From the NCBI RefSeq assembly GCF_900091525.1, contig NZ_FMCU01000017.1, positions 90,655 to 154,654 of the forward strand: a stretch of 64,000 bases of DNA, written 5' to 3'. The position numbers and the translations under genes are program-made. The stretch comes from Micromonospora matsumotoense. Lineage in GTDB: Bacteria > Actinomycetota > Actinomycetes > Mycobacteriales > Micromonosporaceae. Positions 34,001 through 49,000 of the stretch are shown here, in pieces (position 1 is the first letter of the stretch; every line of letters starts with the position of its first letter). Below the pieces are notes generated by a model that saw nothing but the letters and a program-made list of their open reading frames with translations, searched no databases and had not been told where the DNA came from.

Positions 34001-37000
34001 TGGAGTTGGCCAGCAGCACCCGGGGGGCCCACTCGTGGGTCCGCATGACCCCGACGGGGCGGCCCGACTGCACCAGCATCGTCTCGTCGTCGCGCAGTTC
34101 GGTGAGGGTGCGCACCAGCGCGTGGTACGACGGCCAGTCCCGGGCCGCCTTCCCGGTGCCGCCGTAGACCACCAGGTCGTCGGGGCGTTCGGCCACCTCC
34201 GGGTCGAGGTTGTTCATCAGCATCCGCAGGGCGGCCTCCTGCGGCCACCCCTTCGCGGTACGGGTGGTGCCGCGGGCGGCGCGGACGGGCTGGTGCATGG
34301 CGTACTCCTCTCAGCCGAGGAACAACTGACGACGGGCGGCGGACGACTCGAACGCCTCCAGGCGGCGCTGGGTCTGGAGCGGTGCGGCGTCGCAGATGGC
34401 CTGGAGCACCACCATCGCCAGGGTCATCGGGGCGGTGTGCAGGTCGAAGACGAGGTCGGTGCCGACGGCGGCGGGGAGCACCAGTGCGGCGTACTCGGTG
34501 GCGGGGCTGACCGGGGAGTCGGTGATCGCGACGACGGTGAGGCCGGCGTCGCGGGCGGCGCGCAGCGCGTCGAGGGTCTCCCGGGGGTAGCGGGGCAGCA
34601 CGAAGGCCAGCAGCGCGTCCGCCCCGGCCGAGGCGGCCTGTTCGAGCCGGTCGGTGAGCAGGCTGCCGCCGTCGTCGAGGACCCGGACGTCGGGGAGCAC
34701 CTTGGCGGCGAAGTAGGCGAAGTAGGCGGCCAGCGGCGCGGCGGCGCGCAGGCCGAGCACCGGCAGTGGGCGGCTCGCCGCGAGCAGCCGGCCGGCGGTG
34801 GCGATCTTGTCCCGGTCGGCCAACTCGCCGGCCAGCCGTTCCAGGTTCGCCATCTCGGCGCGTACCGCGAGTTGCAGTTCGTTGCCGTCGTCGGGGCGAC
34901 CGTCGGGGTCGGCGGCGGTCAGCTCGCGCAGCCGGCGGCGCAGCGCCGGGTAGCCGTCGTGACCGAGCGCCACGGCGAACCGGGTCACCGACGGCTGGCT
35001 GACCCCGGCCAGCTCCGCCACCTCGGCGGCCGACAGGTAGGCCACGGTGCCCGCGTGCTGCACCAGGCAGTGCGCGATGCGCCGCTGGGTGGGGGTGAGC
35101 CGGACCCCGTGGAACAGGTCGAGCAGCCGGTCCGGCGACGCGACGACGGCTCCGTCATTCATGCCGCGACTCTATGCATGAAATATTTCAGGAGCAAGGC
35201 GTTCCGGCAGCACACCTGCCGGAATGCGGGGCGGCCTGCCGGACGGGAGTTGCGCGCATGCACCGCCCCAGCGGCACGCGCCCGGCGGCGGGTCAGCGGG
35301 CGGCGCGGACGATCTCGGCGGTGGCGTCCCGGCGGACCGCGTCGTAGAACTCCCGCGACTTCTGCGCGTCGGCGAAGACCACGCTCTCGGTGCCCACCCG
35401 ACCGGTGCCCCGCGACGGGCTGGTGACGAAGGTCAGGTTGCCGCCCCGCAGGCCGCGCAGCTCGGTCGCCAGGTCCAGCAGCGACATCTCCCGGTCGACG
35501 GAGACCGACGACGAGGCGGCCCGGACGAAGTCGTTGAGCTTCCCCGGGCTGGTCAGGATGCCGCCGGTGGCCGCCTTGTCGAGGATCGCCCGGATCACCT
35601 GCTGCTGGTGCCGGATCCGGGCGAAGTCGCCGTCGGGGAACTGCTTGCGCTGCCGGGAGTAGTCCAGCGCCGTCGCGCCGTCCATCGTCTGCCGGCCGGC
35701 CGAAAAGGTGCGCAGCGGCGGATGGATCGAGGTGAACCGGTGGTCGACGGTGATGTCCACCCCGCCCAGGGCATCGATGATCTCCTGGAAACCGGCGAAG
35801 TCGACCACCGCCACGTGGTCGACGTGCACCCGGGTGAACTCCTCGACGGTCTGCACCATCAGCGGAATCCCACCCCAGGCGTACGCCGCGTTGATCTTCG
35901 CGGTCCGGCCGCCGTGCCGGCCGTCGGTCGACCGGGGCACCCGGACCCAGGTGTCGCGGGGGATCGAGACGAGCTGGGCGCTCTTCCGGTCCTTCGGCAG
36001 GTGAGCCAGGATGATCGTGTCGGTGCGGGACCCCTCGGTTCGTTCCGGGTCCCGGGAGTCGCTGCCCAGGATCATGATGTTCGTGGCGTCCCGGGCCACC
36101 ACCGGCGGCCGGCTCTCCGCCGGCACCCCGGTGAAGGCGTCCACCCGTTCGACGTCCTTGTCCACCGAGCGCAGATAGAGCGCGCCCGCACCGACGCCGC
36201 CCGCCCCGAGCAGGACCAGCGCCAGCATCACCACGAGGGCGATCCGCCAGCCCCGCCGTCGCTTCGGTGGTGGACCGGGGCTCTCGGGGGACGCGACGGG
36301 GACGGAATCCGAGAGATGTTCGCCTGCGGCCATGGCCGCATGTTACTGAGCCGTCACGCAGTCGGGCAGCCCGCGTACGCCCGACGGGCCGAGGGCCGAA
36401 AAGCTGCCGTACGCTGGACGTTCAGTCGCTGGTCACCTGCGGCTGGTAGAACCTCGCCGTGGATGCGACGAAACTGCGCCGGGCCATCGCCCGTACCCCG
36501 CTGGCACCGGTGGCCGCCTTCCCCGGCCGACTCGCCCGGGTCGCCCGCTACGACGCGAAGGTGCTCCGCGCCTCGGCCCGGTGGCTCGCCACCTCCCGGG
36601 AACACCACAACTACACCTACGAGCTGACCCAGCTCAGCCGGCAGCACCTGACCTGGTTCGTCAGCGTGGTCTGCGACGTCCCGGTGGCCCAGGTCCGGGG
36701 ATACCTCGCCGAGATCACCGGCGACGCGGCGCTGCGCCGGCACATCGAACAGGCCACCGCCCGGTCCGCCCGGCGCGGCCTGGCCGACCGTCGGGTCCGC
36801 TACGCGCGCCGGGTCGGCTGGTACGCGATCGTCCGGGCCACCCGGCCCGCCCACGTCGTCGAGACCGGCACCGACAAGGGGCTGGGCAGCTGCGTGCTCG
36901 CCGCCGCCCTGCTGCGCAACGCCGCCGAGGGGCACCCCGGCCGGCTCACCTCGCTGGACGTCAACCCGGAGGCCGGCTACCTGGCCCGCAGCGCGCCCTG

Positions 37001-40000
37001 GTCCGACGTGATCGACCTGGTGGTCGGCGACTCGGTCACCGCGATCGCCGCCCTGGACCGGCCGGTCGACCTGTTCCTGCACGACAGCGACCACAGCCAC
37101 GACCACGAACGCCGCGAGTGCGACGCCGTCGAGCCGAAGCTGGCCCCCGGCGCGATCCTGCTCACCGACAACGTCACCACCACCGGCGTCCTGGCCGAGC
37201 ACGCCGAGCGCACCGGCCGTCGGTTCCTCGCCTACCGGGAGACCCCGCTCGACCACTGGTATCCCGGCGACGGCATCGGTGTCGCCTGGTGAGGTCCGGC
37301 CGACGGTGCACCGGGCCTGGCCGGCGGGACCGGGCGGTGGGCGGCACACCGAGGCAGGGGCGGTGCCGGACGGTCGAGGCGTCCTCCGCCGGCCGGGGGT
37401 TGCCCCAGGGGCGGTCACGGATCGATGATGGCCGAATCGCCACCACCGTCGACGAAGGAGTCGAGATGCAGGTTCTCCACCAGCCCCGCGTGGCCTGGGA
37501 CATGGCCCGGCTGATCGTCTCGGCCGTCCCCGACGACCGGCTCTTCGACTGGTTGTGCGCCGAAGTCGGCGCGCTGCTCGGCCCCGACCACGCGCGGTCC
37601 CTGCGGGACACCCAGCAGCGGCTGCGGCCGTGGGCCCGGACCACCCCCGACGCCGCCGCCGTCGAAGCCGGCCGTTGGCGGGTCCGCCTGGAGGATCTGC
37701 TGCGCACCCGACCGGAGGTCGCCGAGCCGCTGCGGTCGCTCACCGTGATCGCGTCCGGGCACTACCGCAACCAGATCGGCTGACCGGCTTAGCTTTCGCT
37801 TAGCCGGCTTGTCCCGGGTCGCCCGCTCCGGCAGCATCGGTCGGCGTGACCGATGGCAGCGTGTCCGAGGAATCCACCGGCGATCCCGGGCCGGCCCCCG
37901 ACGGGTCCGTCGGGCGTCCCGGGCCGGGGCGTCGCCGTGCCCGGGGTGGCGGACGTCGCCGCTGGCTGGCCGCCGGGGGCGTGGCCGCGCTCGCCACAGT
38001 GCTCGGGCTGAGCCTGGCGCTGCGCTCCGGTGCCGCCCCCGCCTGCGCCGCCGCGCCGGCCGGGCTTGCCGCGCCGGCCGGTGTCGCCCTGGCCGCCGGG
38101 CAGATGCCGCTGGCGGCTCCGCCCATCGGCGGTGCGGTCCACAAGGGTAAGGCCACCTTCTACGACTCGAAGGGGGCCGGTGGGAACTGCTCGTATCCGT
38201 CCGCCCCGGCCAACCGGCTCTACGTGGCGCTCGGCCCCACCGAGTACAGCGCCGGTGCTGCCTGTGGTGGCTACCTCGACGTCACCGGTCCCCGGGGCAC
38301 CGTCCGGGTCCTGATCATGGACCAGTGCCCGGAGTGCGCCCCCGGGCACGTCGACCTCTCCCGCGAGGCGTTCGCCCGGATCGCCGACCCGGTGCAGGGC
38401 ATCGTCGGCGTCAGCTACCGCGCGGCGGTCGACCCGGCGCTGTCCGGCCCGCTCACCTTCCGGATCAAGGAGGGTGCGTCGCAGTACTGGTTCGCCGCGC
38501 TGGTCGCCGAGCACGGCAACCCGCTACGCGCCGTCGAGGTACGACAGGGCTCCGGTGCCTGGCGCACCGCCGCCCGGCAGGACTACAACTACTGGCTGAT
38601 CGACTCCGGGGCCGGCCCCGGCCCGTACGCCGTCCGGGTCACCGACGTGTACGGCCACCGCGTCACCGCCACCGGCGTCACCATGTCCCCCGGCCGCGTC
38701 CAGCGCAGCACCGTGAAGATGTACGGCGGCAGCGCCCCGGCCGCGCGGACCGCCCCGTCCACCCGGCCGCCCTCGCCCCGCCCCAGCGCCACCCCGAGCC
38801 GGACCCCCGCCAGCCCGTCGGCGGTCGCCTCCGCCGCCCCACCCGCCCCGCAGGACGGGACCGGCCCACCCGCGCTCGCCGCATCGTCGGCGTCGGACGT
38901 CAGCCGGCCGGTCGACTGCGCCGCGCGGAGCTGACCGCCCGCCGGCCTACCACCTCGTGCTGCCCGTCCCTCGCGCTGTCCCGGCTCGCGGGGTTGGGCC
39001 GGCCCGCGTCACCACCTCGGGGAGGTCGCGGTAGCGGAGCCACCGATACCGCCGCGTCGCCGGACCTGAGTCGATCGAGCGGTGGTCGCGGGGTGGTCAG
39101 GCCGGGGTGTCCAGGTCGCGCCACATCAGGATCTCGTCGCGGTCGTCGCCGGGCGCCACCCGCAGCGCGCCCGGCAGCCGGCCCACCTCGCGGTAACCGA
39201 GCCGGTCGTAGAACTTCTCCAGGCCCAGCCCGCCGCGCACCGTCACGTGCAGCGCCTGCCAACCCAGCTCGGGCGCGCGCCGGGCGGCCTCCCGCATCAG
39301 CGCCTGCCCGTGCCCGCGTCCCTGGGCGTCCGGGTGGACCATCACCCGCTTGAGGGTGCCCCAGTGGGCCTTCAGCCGGAACCGGTTGTCGGCGAGGAAC
39401 AGCACCGCGACCGGTCGGTCGCCCTCGTAGCCGACCAGCAGCCGGTCCGGTCCGTGGGTGACGGCGGCGAAGGTCGCCTCGGCGACGGGGCGTACGTCGG
39501 TGGTGGTGACGGGGGCGACGAAGCCGACCGCGCCACCGGCGTTGGTGACGTCGACCCAGAGGTCGATGACGCGTTCCCGCAGCTCGGGGGTGAGGTCGGG
39601 GTCGAGGACGAAGCGCAGGCTCACGCCGCCAATCCTGCTGCCCCGACCCGTCGCGGACCCGCGATCGTGACGTTGCCGACAGGACGTTGTGGTGCGGGAG
39701 GGGGGACTTGAACCCCCACGCCCTTTCGGACAATAGGACCTAAACCTATCGCGTCTGCCATTCCGCCACTCCCGCTCGGGTCAGAGTTTAGAACGTCGCG
39801 CGGAAACGGTGGAGAGCCCGGTCCGATGCAGAATGTTCGAGACCGACCCGTGACTGAGGGCGCAGGTGCCGTCCGTCGCCTGCCGGATGAACTCGGCCGG
39901 TTTTCGAGGACCCGGCTCGGGACGGGCCAGCGCATACCCGACCACGGTCTGATGGTGCGGGGAAGCGCGGTTGAGGCGAACGCCGAGCAGCCTCAGCACA

Positions 40001-43000
40001 CCGGCGACGGAGTGGGCGGCGGTGGCTGCCTCGGCGAGCACCGGGGGTGGGTATCGGTATCGGACCAGCTACCGACCGTAGTGGCCGGGTGCGACGGGCT
40101 CAGGCGAGGCCGAGGTCGCGGCGCAGCTTGGCGACGTGGCCGGTGGCCTTGACGTTGTAGAACGCGTGCTCGACCTTTCCGTCCGGGTCGATGACGAAGG
40201 TGGACCGGATCACCCCGGTCACCGTACGGCCGTAGAGCTGCTTCTCGCCGAAGGCGCCGTACGCGGTGAGCACCGCCTTGTCGACGTCGGCGACCAGCGG
40301 GAAGGTGATCGCGTCGCGCTCGCGGAACTTCGCCAGCTTGGCGGGCTTGTCGGGGGAGATGCCGACCACCTCGTAACCGGCGGCCTGCAACGAGGCGAGC
40401 GAGTCGCGGAAGTCGCAGGCCTGCTTGGTGCAGCCGGGAGTCATCGCGGCCGGGTAGGCGTACAGGATGACCCGGCGACCGCGCAGCGCGGCCAGGGCGA
40501 GCGTCTCCCCGGTGTCGGTGGGGAGGGTGAAGTCGGGAGCGGGGTCGCCGGGGGCGAGCCGGTCGGGCGCGGTCATGGCGACGACCCTACCGCCGGGCGG
40601 TGACGGGCCGGCCGATCCCCGCCGGGACACCCGGGGCGTTCCGGCGGGCCAGGGCGTCGCCCGTGCGGGAGCGTTCGGGGCCCGGCGTTCCCGGCAACGC
40701 GGGCGGGACCCAGGCCGGTTGGTGACCCGGCGCTGGCCCGCCGGTGAACCACACATGGCTTGTTGCCGCACCTTGGCAACAACGGACCACGGGAAATAGG
40801 CTGAGCCCGCCGGCCGACTGGAGGTCATGTGGAAACCCTGGCGATGCACATCTCGAACGGGATCATCAACGGTCCCGTCGCGGGCGTCTTCGCGGCCGTC
40901 GCGCTGGCCGCCCTGACCTTCTGCGTGCTGCGCGGCCGGCGTGACCTGGACGACCGGTTGGCGCCGATGGCCGGCCTGGTCGCCGCGTTCATCTTCGCCG
41001 TGCAGATGCTCAACTTCCCGATCTTCACGGCCGGGGTCTCCGGTCACCTGCTCGGCGGCGCGCTCGCCGCGCTGCTGGTCGGCCCGTGGGTCGGCGCGCT
41101 CTGCGTGTCGGTGGTGCTGATCGTGCAGGCCCTGGTCTTCGGTGACGGCGGCGTCGCCATGCTCGGCCTGAACATCACCAACATGGCGCTGCTCGGCACC
41201 GCGGCGGCGTACCTGCTGATCGCCGGCCTGCTGCGGGTGCTGCCCCGCACCCCCACCGGTCTGGCCGTGACCGCGTTCGTCTCGGCGCTGGTCAGCGTGG
41301 TGGTCGCGTCCCAGGGGTTCGTCGTGCAGTACTGGCTCGGCGGCACCACCGACCTGGGCGGCAACCTGGCCGGCCTGGCCGGCACGATGGCCGGCGTGCA
41401 CCTGCTGATCGGCATCGGCGAGGGGCTGATCACCGCGACCACGGTCGCCACCGTCGCCAAGGTCCGACCCGATCTGGTGTACGCGTTGCGCGCGCTGAAG
41501 CCGGCGACCGCGCCGGCCCCCGTCCCGGCTGTCGGAGGTGTCCGGTGAGGAAGCGTTCCTGGGGTTTCGTGGCGGCCGGCCTGCTGGTCGCCCTGCTGCT
41601 GGCCGGCGTGGTCAGCAACTACGCCTCGTCGCACCCGGACGGCCTGGACTCGTCGCTGCTCAAAGGCTGCACGGTGAACGCCGACGACGAGATCACCGGC
41701 GGCTCCTGCCCGGCCCAGCGGGCCAGGGACCACGAGTTGGCCGACAGCCCGCTCGCCGACTACGGCATCCGGGGCGTGGACAACGGTTTCCTCTCCACCG
41801 GCCTGTCCGGGGTGGTCGGGGTGCTGCTCACCTTCGCCGTCGGCGGCGGCCTGTTCTGGCTGCTGCGCCGTCGCCCGGCCGACACCCCCGGCCCCGACGG
41901 GCGGCCCGCCGGCCACGACGACGACCGGCAGCCCGCCGGCACCGTCGGCTGACCAGGCGGTACGACATGGGCGCCGGACACGCGCACGTGCTCTACCGGG
42001 ACATCCCCTCCCCGGTGCACCGGCTGGCGCCCGAGGTGAAGATCGCCGCGATGGTGCTGTTCACCGTCGCCGTGGTGGCCACCCCGCGCGAGGCGTTCTG
42101 GGCCTTCGGCGGGTACGCCGTGCTGGTCGCCGTCGTCGCCGCGCTGGCCCGGGTCGGTCCGCGCTGGCTGTTGCTGCGCGCCACGATCGAGCTGCCGTTC
42201 GTGCTCTTCGCCGTCGCCCTGCCGTTCCTCGGCGCCGGTGCGCGTACCGATGTCGCCGGGTTGAGCCTGTCGGTGGACGGCCTGCACGGGGCGTGGAACA
42301 TCGTCGCCAAGGGCACCCTCGGGGTGCTCGCGTCGCTGCTGCTGGCCGCGACCACCACCACCCGGGACCTGATCGTCGGCCTGGACCGGCTGCGTTGCCC
42401 GCAGATCATCACCCAGATCGCCACGTTCATGCTGCGCTACCTCGACGTGCTGGTCGGTGAGGCCCGCCGGATGCGGGTGGCCCGGATCTCCCGGGGCGAC
42501 GACCCGCGTTTCCTGTGGCAGCTGCGCGGCTTCGCCGCCGGGGTGGGCGCGCTGTTCCTGCGCGCCTTCGAACGCGGTGAGCGGGTCTATCTGGCGATGC
42601 TCTCCCGGGGCTACACCGGGCGGATGCCGGCGGTCTGGCAGGGGTCCGACGCGGCGACCGCCGGCCAGTGGGCGGCGGCGGCGACCGTGCCCTTCGTGGC
42701 GGTGACCATCGCCGCGACGGCCGTCGCCCTGACATGATCGGGTACGTGCAGACCGCTGTCTCCCTGGACGTCCGTGGCGTCCGGTACGCGTACCCGGACG
42801 GTCATGTCGCCCTGGCCGGGGTGGACCTGGCCGTGCCGCGCGGTGGCCGGGTGGCCCTGCTCGGCCCGAACGGCGCCGGCAAGACCACGCTGGTGCTGCA
42901 CCTCAACGGCATCCTCACCCCGACCGAGGGGGTGGTGAGCGTGGGCGGGCTGACGGTGTCCCGGGACCGGGACACCCTGGCCGAGATCCGTCGCCGGGTG

Positions 43001-46000
43001 GGCATCGTCTTCCAGGACCCGGACGACCAGCTCTTCCTGCCCACGGTGGCCGAGGACGTGGCGTTCGGCCCGGCCAACCTGGGGCTGCGCGGCGCCGAGC
43101 TGGCCGCCCGGGTGGACGAGGCGCTGACCGCGGTGGGGATGGCCGAGCACCGGGACCGGGCCCCGCACCACCTGTCGTTCGGGCAGCGTCGCCGGGTGGC
43201 GGTGGCCACCGTGCTGGCGATGCGCCCGGAGATCCTGGTCCTCGACGAGCCGTCGTCCAACCTGGACCCGGCGGCCCGCCGGGAGCTGGCCGAGATCCTG
43301 CGCGCCCTGCCGGTGACCCTGCTGATGGTCACCCACGACCTGCCCTACGCGGCGGAGCTGTGCGAACGGGCGGTCATCCTGGACGCCGGCCGGATCGTCG
43401 CGGACGCCCCCACCGCCGATCTGCTCGCCGACTCGGCCCTGCTCTCCCGCCACCGCCTGGAACTGCCCTACGGCTTCCACCCCCGACCGATCGGCTGATC
43501 GCCGCGGGCCTGCCCCGGCAGCACCCCGCGATTGCCGGAGCCGCGCGGGTGGTGGGTCGGGCCGGGACGGCCCCGGGAGCACCCCGCGATGCCGGCAACC
43601 GGCCCCGGCCCTCACCGGCTGCCTCAGGAAGCCCGCATCCCGGTGCCCGGGGGCATGGTCGCCACGCCGGGGCCGGCAGGCGCGGTCACGTCCGGGCCGG
43701 GTCAGGTCCGGGCCGGGTCAGGTCCGGGCCGGGTCGGCGGCGGTCCGGGGAGCGGCGGCGCGGGCGGCGGCGTGCAGCCGGAGGAGGCCGGCGCCGACCG
43801 CGCCCACCCCGGCGATCAGCACCCCGGTCAGCAGCACCCGCGCGGTGCCGCCGGACCAGGGCACCGGGGCGACCGCGCGGGACAGCACGGTCAGGTTGGC
43901 GACGCCGACGAAGAGGGTCAGGCACGCGCCGGCCAGGGCGAGCACGAAGTCGGCGGCGGGCCGTCGGGTCAGCGCCCAGCCGCCGGCCGCCAGCGCGCCC
44001 AGCCCGGTCAGCAGCGGCCAGAGCTGCCCGGCGGCCAGCCCGAGCAGCACCCCGCCGACGCCCTGCGCCCCGGCGTCCAGCTCCCGCCCCAGCACCAGGG
44101 CGACGGCGGCGACACCACCGAGGGCGAGCACCGCGCCGACGCCGCGCAGCGCCCGGCTCCCCGCGCCGGTGCCGGCCGGCAGCAGCCCCGCCGCGGCGAC
44201 CAGCAGGGCACCGAGGGTGGCGGCCACCCACCACGGGTACGGGTCCGGCGGCGGGACCCAGTCGAGGGTGCCGCGCAGCTCCACCGGTTCGACGCCGTCG
44301 CGCAACGGCACCGTCCAGTCGCGGACCCGATGCTCCCGGTCCGGGTCGGCGGCCACCGGGGCGGGCACCCCGGACTCCCGCCACAGGACCCGCTGGTCGT
44401 GCCAGCGGACCCGCCGGTCGTCGCCGATCCTGCGCCACTGCGGCGCGGCGGCCGGGTCGGCGGTGGCAGGCAGCGCGGTGTCGCCGGCCAGGGTGCGGTT
44501 GAGGTACGTGGCGGGGGAGCGGCTGTTCTCGTACACCCCGCCCGGCCCGACCCGCAGGTACGGCTCCCCGGAGTAGCCGATCACCTCGACGTCCCGGCCG
44601 GTGTGGTTGACCAGTTCCAGCCGGGCGCCCGCCTCGACGGCCCGGACGGTCAGCCCCGGTCGGGCCGGGGTGATCCCGGTCACCGCCGTGCGGTAGTCGG
44701 TGCCGTCGGGGGCGTCCGCCCCGTGCGCGTACGCCGGTGCGGCGGAGCCGAGCAGTCCGAGCAGTGCGGCGGTGAGCAGCAGGACGGCCCGGCGCAGGGG
44801 TGCCGGAGTCACTTGCCGGCCGCCTCCACCGCTGCGGTGATGCCGGCCGGGCTGCGGTCCTCCACGGCGGTGCCGTTCACCTTGATGGTCGGGGTGCCGG
44901 TGACCCCGGCCTTGCTGGCGTCGTCGGTGACGTGTTCGGTCCACGCCGTGTACGTCCCGTCCCTGACGCAGGAACCGAAGTCGTCCCTGTCCAGCCCCAC
45001 CCCCGCGCCGATGTCGATCAGCTGGTCGTTGCTCAGCCCGGCGCTGCCCTCGGCGGGCTGCTGGGCGAAGAGCGCGTCGGTGAACTCCTTGAACTTGCCG
45101 CCCTTGGCGGCGCAGCCGGACGCGGCCGAGGACCGGGTGGAGTATTCGGTGGTGGAGAACCGGTTGAGGTAGGCGACCGGGTGGAAGACCACCTTGGCCT
45201 TGCCGGAGGAGACCAACTGGTTGACGGTCTCGCCGCTGGCCTGCTGGAACTGCTTGCAGGCCGGGCAGAGGTAGTCCTCGTAGAGGTCGATGGTGACCGG
45301 CCCGGTGCCGAGCACGACGCCGGTACCGGCGTCGTTGGCCCCCGGCGGGGCGGTGAAGGTGTCCGACTTCTGGCTGGAGTAGACGCTCCACCCGATCAGC
45401 CCGGCGATCACCAGCACCACCACCGCGCCGACGGACGTCCAGAGCGTCCGCTTGCGCCGCTTCTCCCGGGCGAGCTGTTCGCGGACCACCCGCGCGGCCT
45501 CGTTGCGTCCCTTGCGACTACTCATCGTCGTCCTCCACGGGTGGGTCGCCCGCGAGCCAGCCGTCCACCGAGAACGGGGTGCGGGGCCAGATCAGCAGGA
45601 ATCCGGCCAGCGCCAGGAATCCCAGGTCCCGGAGAATCTCCGGGAGGTAGCTCGGGGCCTGGCCGGCGGCGAGCTGCCCGCCGCTGCCGAAGCACCCGCA
45701 GTCGATGGCCAGGCCACGGGCCCAGGCCGAGGCGATGCCGGCGATGAAGACCAGCAGCAGCGCGGCGGAGATCCCGGCGCTCAGCCGGGTGGCCAGCCCG
45801 GCGAGCAGCAGCAGGCCCAGCGCCAGCTCCACGAAGGGCAGTGCCGCGCCGATCGCCGTCGCCACCTCGTACGGCATCACCTGGTACGCGTTGACGGCCC
45901 GCCCGGAGGCGGCCAGGTCACCCACCTTGGCGCCGCCGGCGAACAGCCAGACGGCGGCGAGGCCGAGCCGGGCGGCGAGGCCGAACCAGGGCCGGACGAC

Positions 46001-49000
46001 CGGCCAACGGCCGGCGGCGGTGCGTGCTGTGGTCACGCCCATTGGTCGTACCGCCCGGTCGCCGGGTTCCCCCGGGTGCCCGGTCGCCGGGTCGTCGGAC
46101 GGGCCACCGGTGGCCGGTCAGGGCCGGCCAGCGGGCCGTTACAGGCGGTGGCGGTGGGGTCGCGGTGAGCGGGGATCACGACAAGCCAGGCTACGCGGCG
46201 TGGCGGGGAGGGGCAGGGTCCTTCGGCCCTTTGAATGGTCCCGCTCACGCCGGGAACTTATCCCCGCTGCCGGACGACTACCTGCTCATGACGTCCCACC
46301 ACCTCCGGCAGGCACCCCGGCCGCCGTGGCCGCGCCGTGCCGCCGTGGGGTGGCCGGGTGGGCGTTCCGGCCTCCGGTCAGCGAGCATGGCGGGATGAAC
46401 GCCGTCGATCGTCGCTGGCTGGCCCGCGTGGGTGCCGCTGCCGGCCTACTGATCACCCTCGTCGCCCTGCTGCTCGCCCCGGCCGGGTCGGCCAGCGCCC
46501 ACGCCGTGCTGTCCAGCAGCAGCCCGGTGGCCTCGGCAGTGGTGCCGAGCGCCCCGTCAGAGGTGGTGCTGACGTTCAGCGAGTCGGTCCGCAAGGTGCC
46601 CGACAAGGTGCGGGTCATCGCGCCGGACGGCTCCCGGGCCGACCGGGGCGAGCCCCGTTTCGAGGGCTCGGTGGTGACGATCGGGGTGGACCCGGCCGGC
46701 CCACAGGGCACCTACCTGGTCAGCTACCGGGTGATCTCCGCCGACAGCCACCCGGTCTCCGGGGCGTTCACCTACTCGGTGGGGGCGCCGTCGACGCCGC
46801 CGACCGACGCCGGGTCGGACAGCCGGGCCGACCCGGTGGTCGGCGTGGGCGTGAAGGTGACGAAGTACCTGGGGTACGCGGGTCTGCTGCTGGTGGTCGG
46901 CCCGGCGCTGGTACTGGCCGCGCTCTGGCCGCTGCGGCTGCCCCGGCGGGGGCCCGCCCGGCTGCTCTGGTCCGGCGCGGGGCTGCTTGCCGTCGCGACG
47001 GCGGCCGAGGTGTGGATGCAGGTGCCGTACACCGCCGGTGGGGGGTTGTTCGACGTCACCGGTGAGGGCCTGTCCGAGGTGCTGGGCAGCGGGTACGGCA
47101 CCGCCCACCTGATCCGGTTGGGCCTGCTCGCGGCGGCGGTGTTCCTGCTCCGGCCGTTGACCCGGGGGCCGGTGGGTCGAACCGACGGGATCATCCTGAC
47201 CGGGCTGGGGGTGGCCGGGCTGTTCACCTGGCCACTGGCCGGGCACCCGGCGGCCTCCCCGGCGCCGGCGGTGTCGGTCCTCGTCGACGCGGTGCACCTG
47301 GGCAGCATGGCGGTCTGGTTGGGCGGTCTGGTGATGCTGGCCGGGTTCCTGCTGCGCCAGGCCGACGAGCGGGAGCTGAGGGCGATCCTGCCGATCTGGT
47401 CCCGCTGGGCGGCGCTGGCGGTGGCGGCGCTGCTGCTGGCCGGCGTCGTGCAGGGGCTGATCGAGGTGGCCACCCTCCAGGCCCTCACCGGCACCACGTA
47501 CGGTCGGCTGCTGCTCGCCAAGATCGGGCTGTTCGCGCTGGTGGTGGGGGTGGCCGCGTACTCCCGGCAGTTGGTGCGACGGCGGACCGCGGCGGCCCGG
47601 CCGGTGCCGGTGCGGCGCGCGGTCTGGGTGGAGTTGGCGATCACCGCGGTGATCCTCGGCGTCACGGCGACCCTGGTGCAGACCCCACCGGCCCGGACCG
47701 CCGTCGACGGCGGCTCCGGCGCGGACGCCGGCTACTACTCGACCACGCTGACCAGCCCGATCCTGTCGCTCCAGGTGGAGCTGGACCCGGCCGAGCGGGG
47801 CAACAACTCGATGCACCTGTACGCGTACACGCCGGACAACCGGCCGCAGCCGGTGGTGGAGTGGAAGGCCACCGCCGCGCTGCCCTCGGCCGGGGTGGAG
47901 CCGATCGACATTCCGTTGCTCAAGCTCACCGACAACCACGCGACGGGGGAGTTCAGCTTCCCGTCGGCGGGGGAGTGGCAACTGCGCTTCACGGTCCGCA
48001 CGTCCGACATCGACCAGGCCACGGTGACCGCCACCGTGCCGATCAAGTAAGAAGGGCCCGTCCCAGATGATCCGTCTCCGGCGTTCCGCATCCGCCGCCG
48101 CGCTCACCCTCACCGCCGTCGCCGCCACGGTGCTCGGCTTCGCCGGGCCCGCCGCGGCGCACGTCACGGTCAACCCGAAGGAGGCGACCCAGGGCAGCTA
48201 CGGTCGGTTCGCCCTGCGGGTGCCCAACGAGAGCGACACCGCCTCCACCGTCAAGATCGAGGTGAACCTGCCGGAGAACGCCCCGGTCGGTTCGGTCTCC
48301 ACGATGCCGGTGCCGGGGTGGACGGTCGCGGTGGAGAAGCGCAAGGTGGACCCGCCGATCGAGGTGCACGGCAGCCAGCTCACCGAGGCGGTGTCCAAGC
48401 TGACCTGGACGGCCGCCGCCGGTGGGGGTGTCAAGCCGGGCGAGTTCCAGGAGTTCCCGATCTCGTTGGGTCCGCTGCCGCAGGTGGACAAGATGGTCCT
48501 CAAGACGCTCCAGACCTACTCCGACGGCAACGTGTCGCGCTGGATCGAGGAGCCCACGCCGGGTGCCGAGGAGCCGGAGAACCCGGCGCCGGTGCTGGCC
48601 CTGGCGGCGGCGGCCGCGTCTCCCTCGGCCGCCCCGGCGTCGGCCGCGACGGCGGCGAAGGACGACGATGATGACGACGACTCGGGTTCGACGGTGACCG
48701 TGCTGGGTGTCGTCGGTCTGCTGGCCGGGCTCGGCGGGCTCGCCCTGGGCGGGCTGGCCTTCGCCCGGACCCGGCGGGAGCCGACGCCGAAGTCCTGACC
48801 CTTACCGCCCCACCGGCCCGTCGGATCCGTCCGGCGGGCCGGACACGGTGACGGCCCTCCGCGCTGCCGACGCGGAGGGCCGTCTTCACCGGGGGATCGG
48901 TGCGCTGCGGGCCGTGACCGGCTGACACCAGATTAGCGCCAAAAGCCGGATAAGGGAATATCTGTCCGTTTAAGCGGTCGACCGGGCGGTCGGCAGCGGG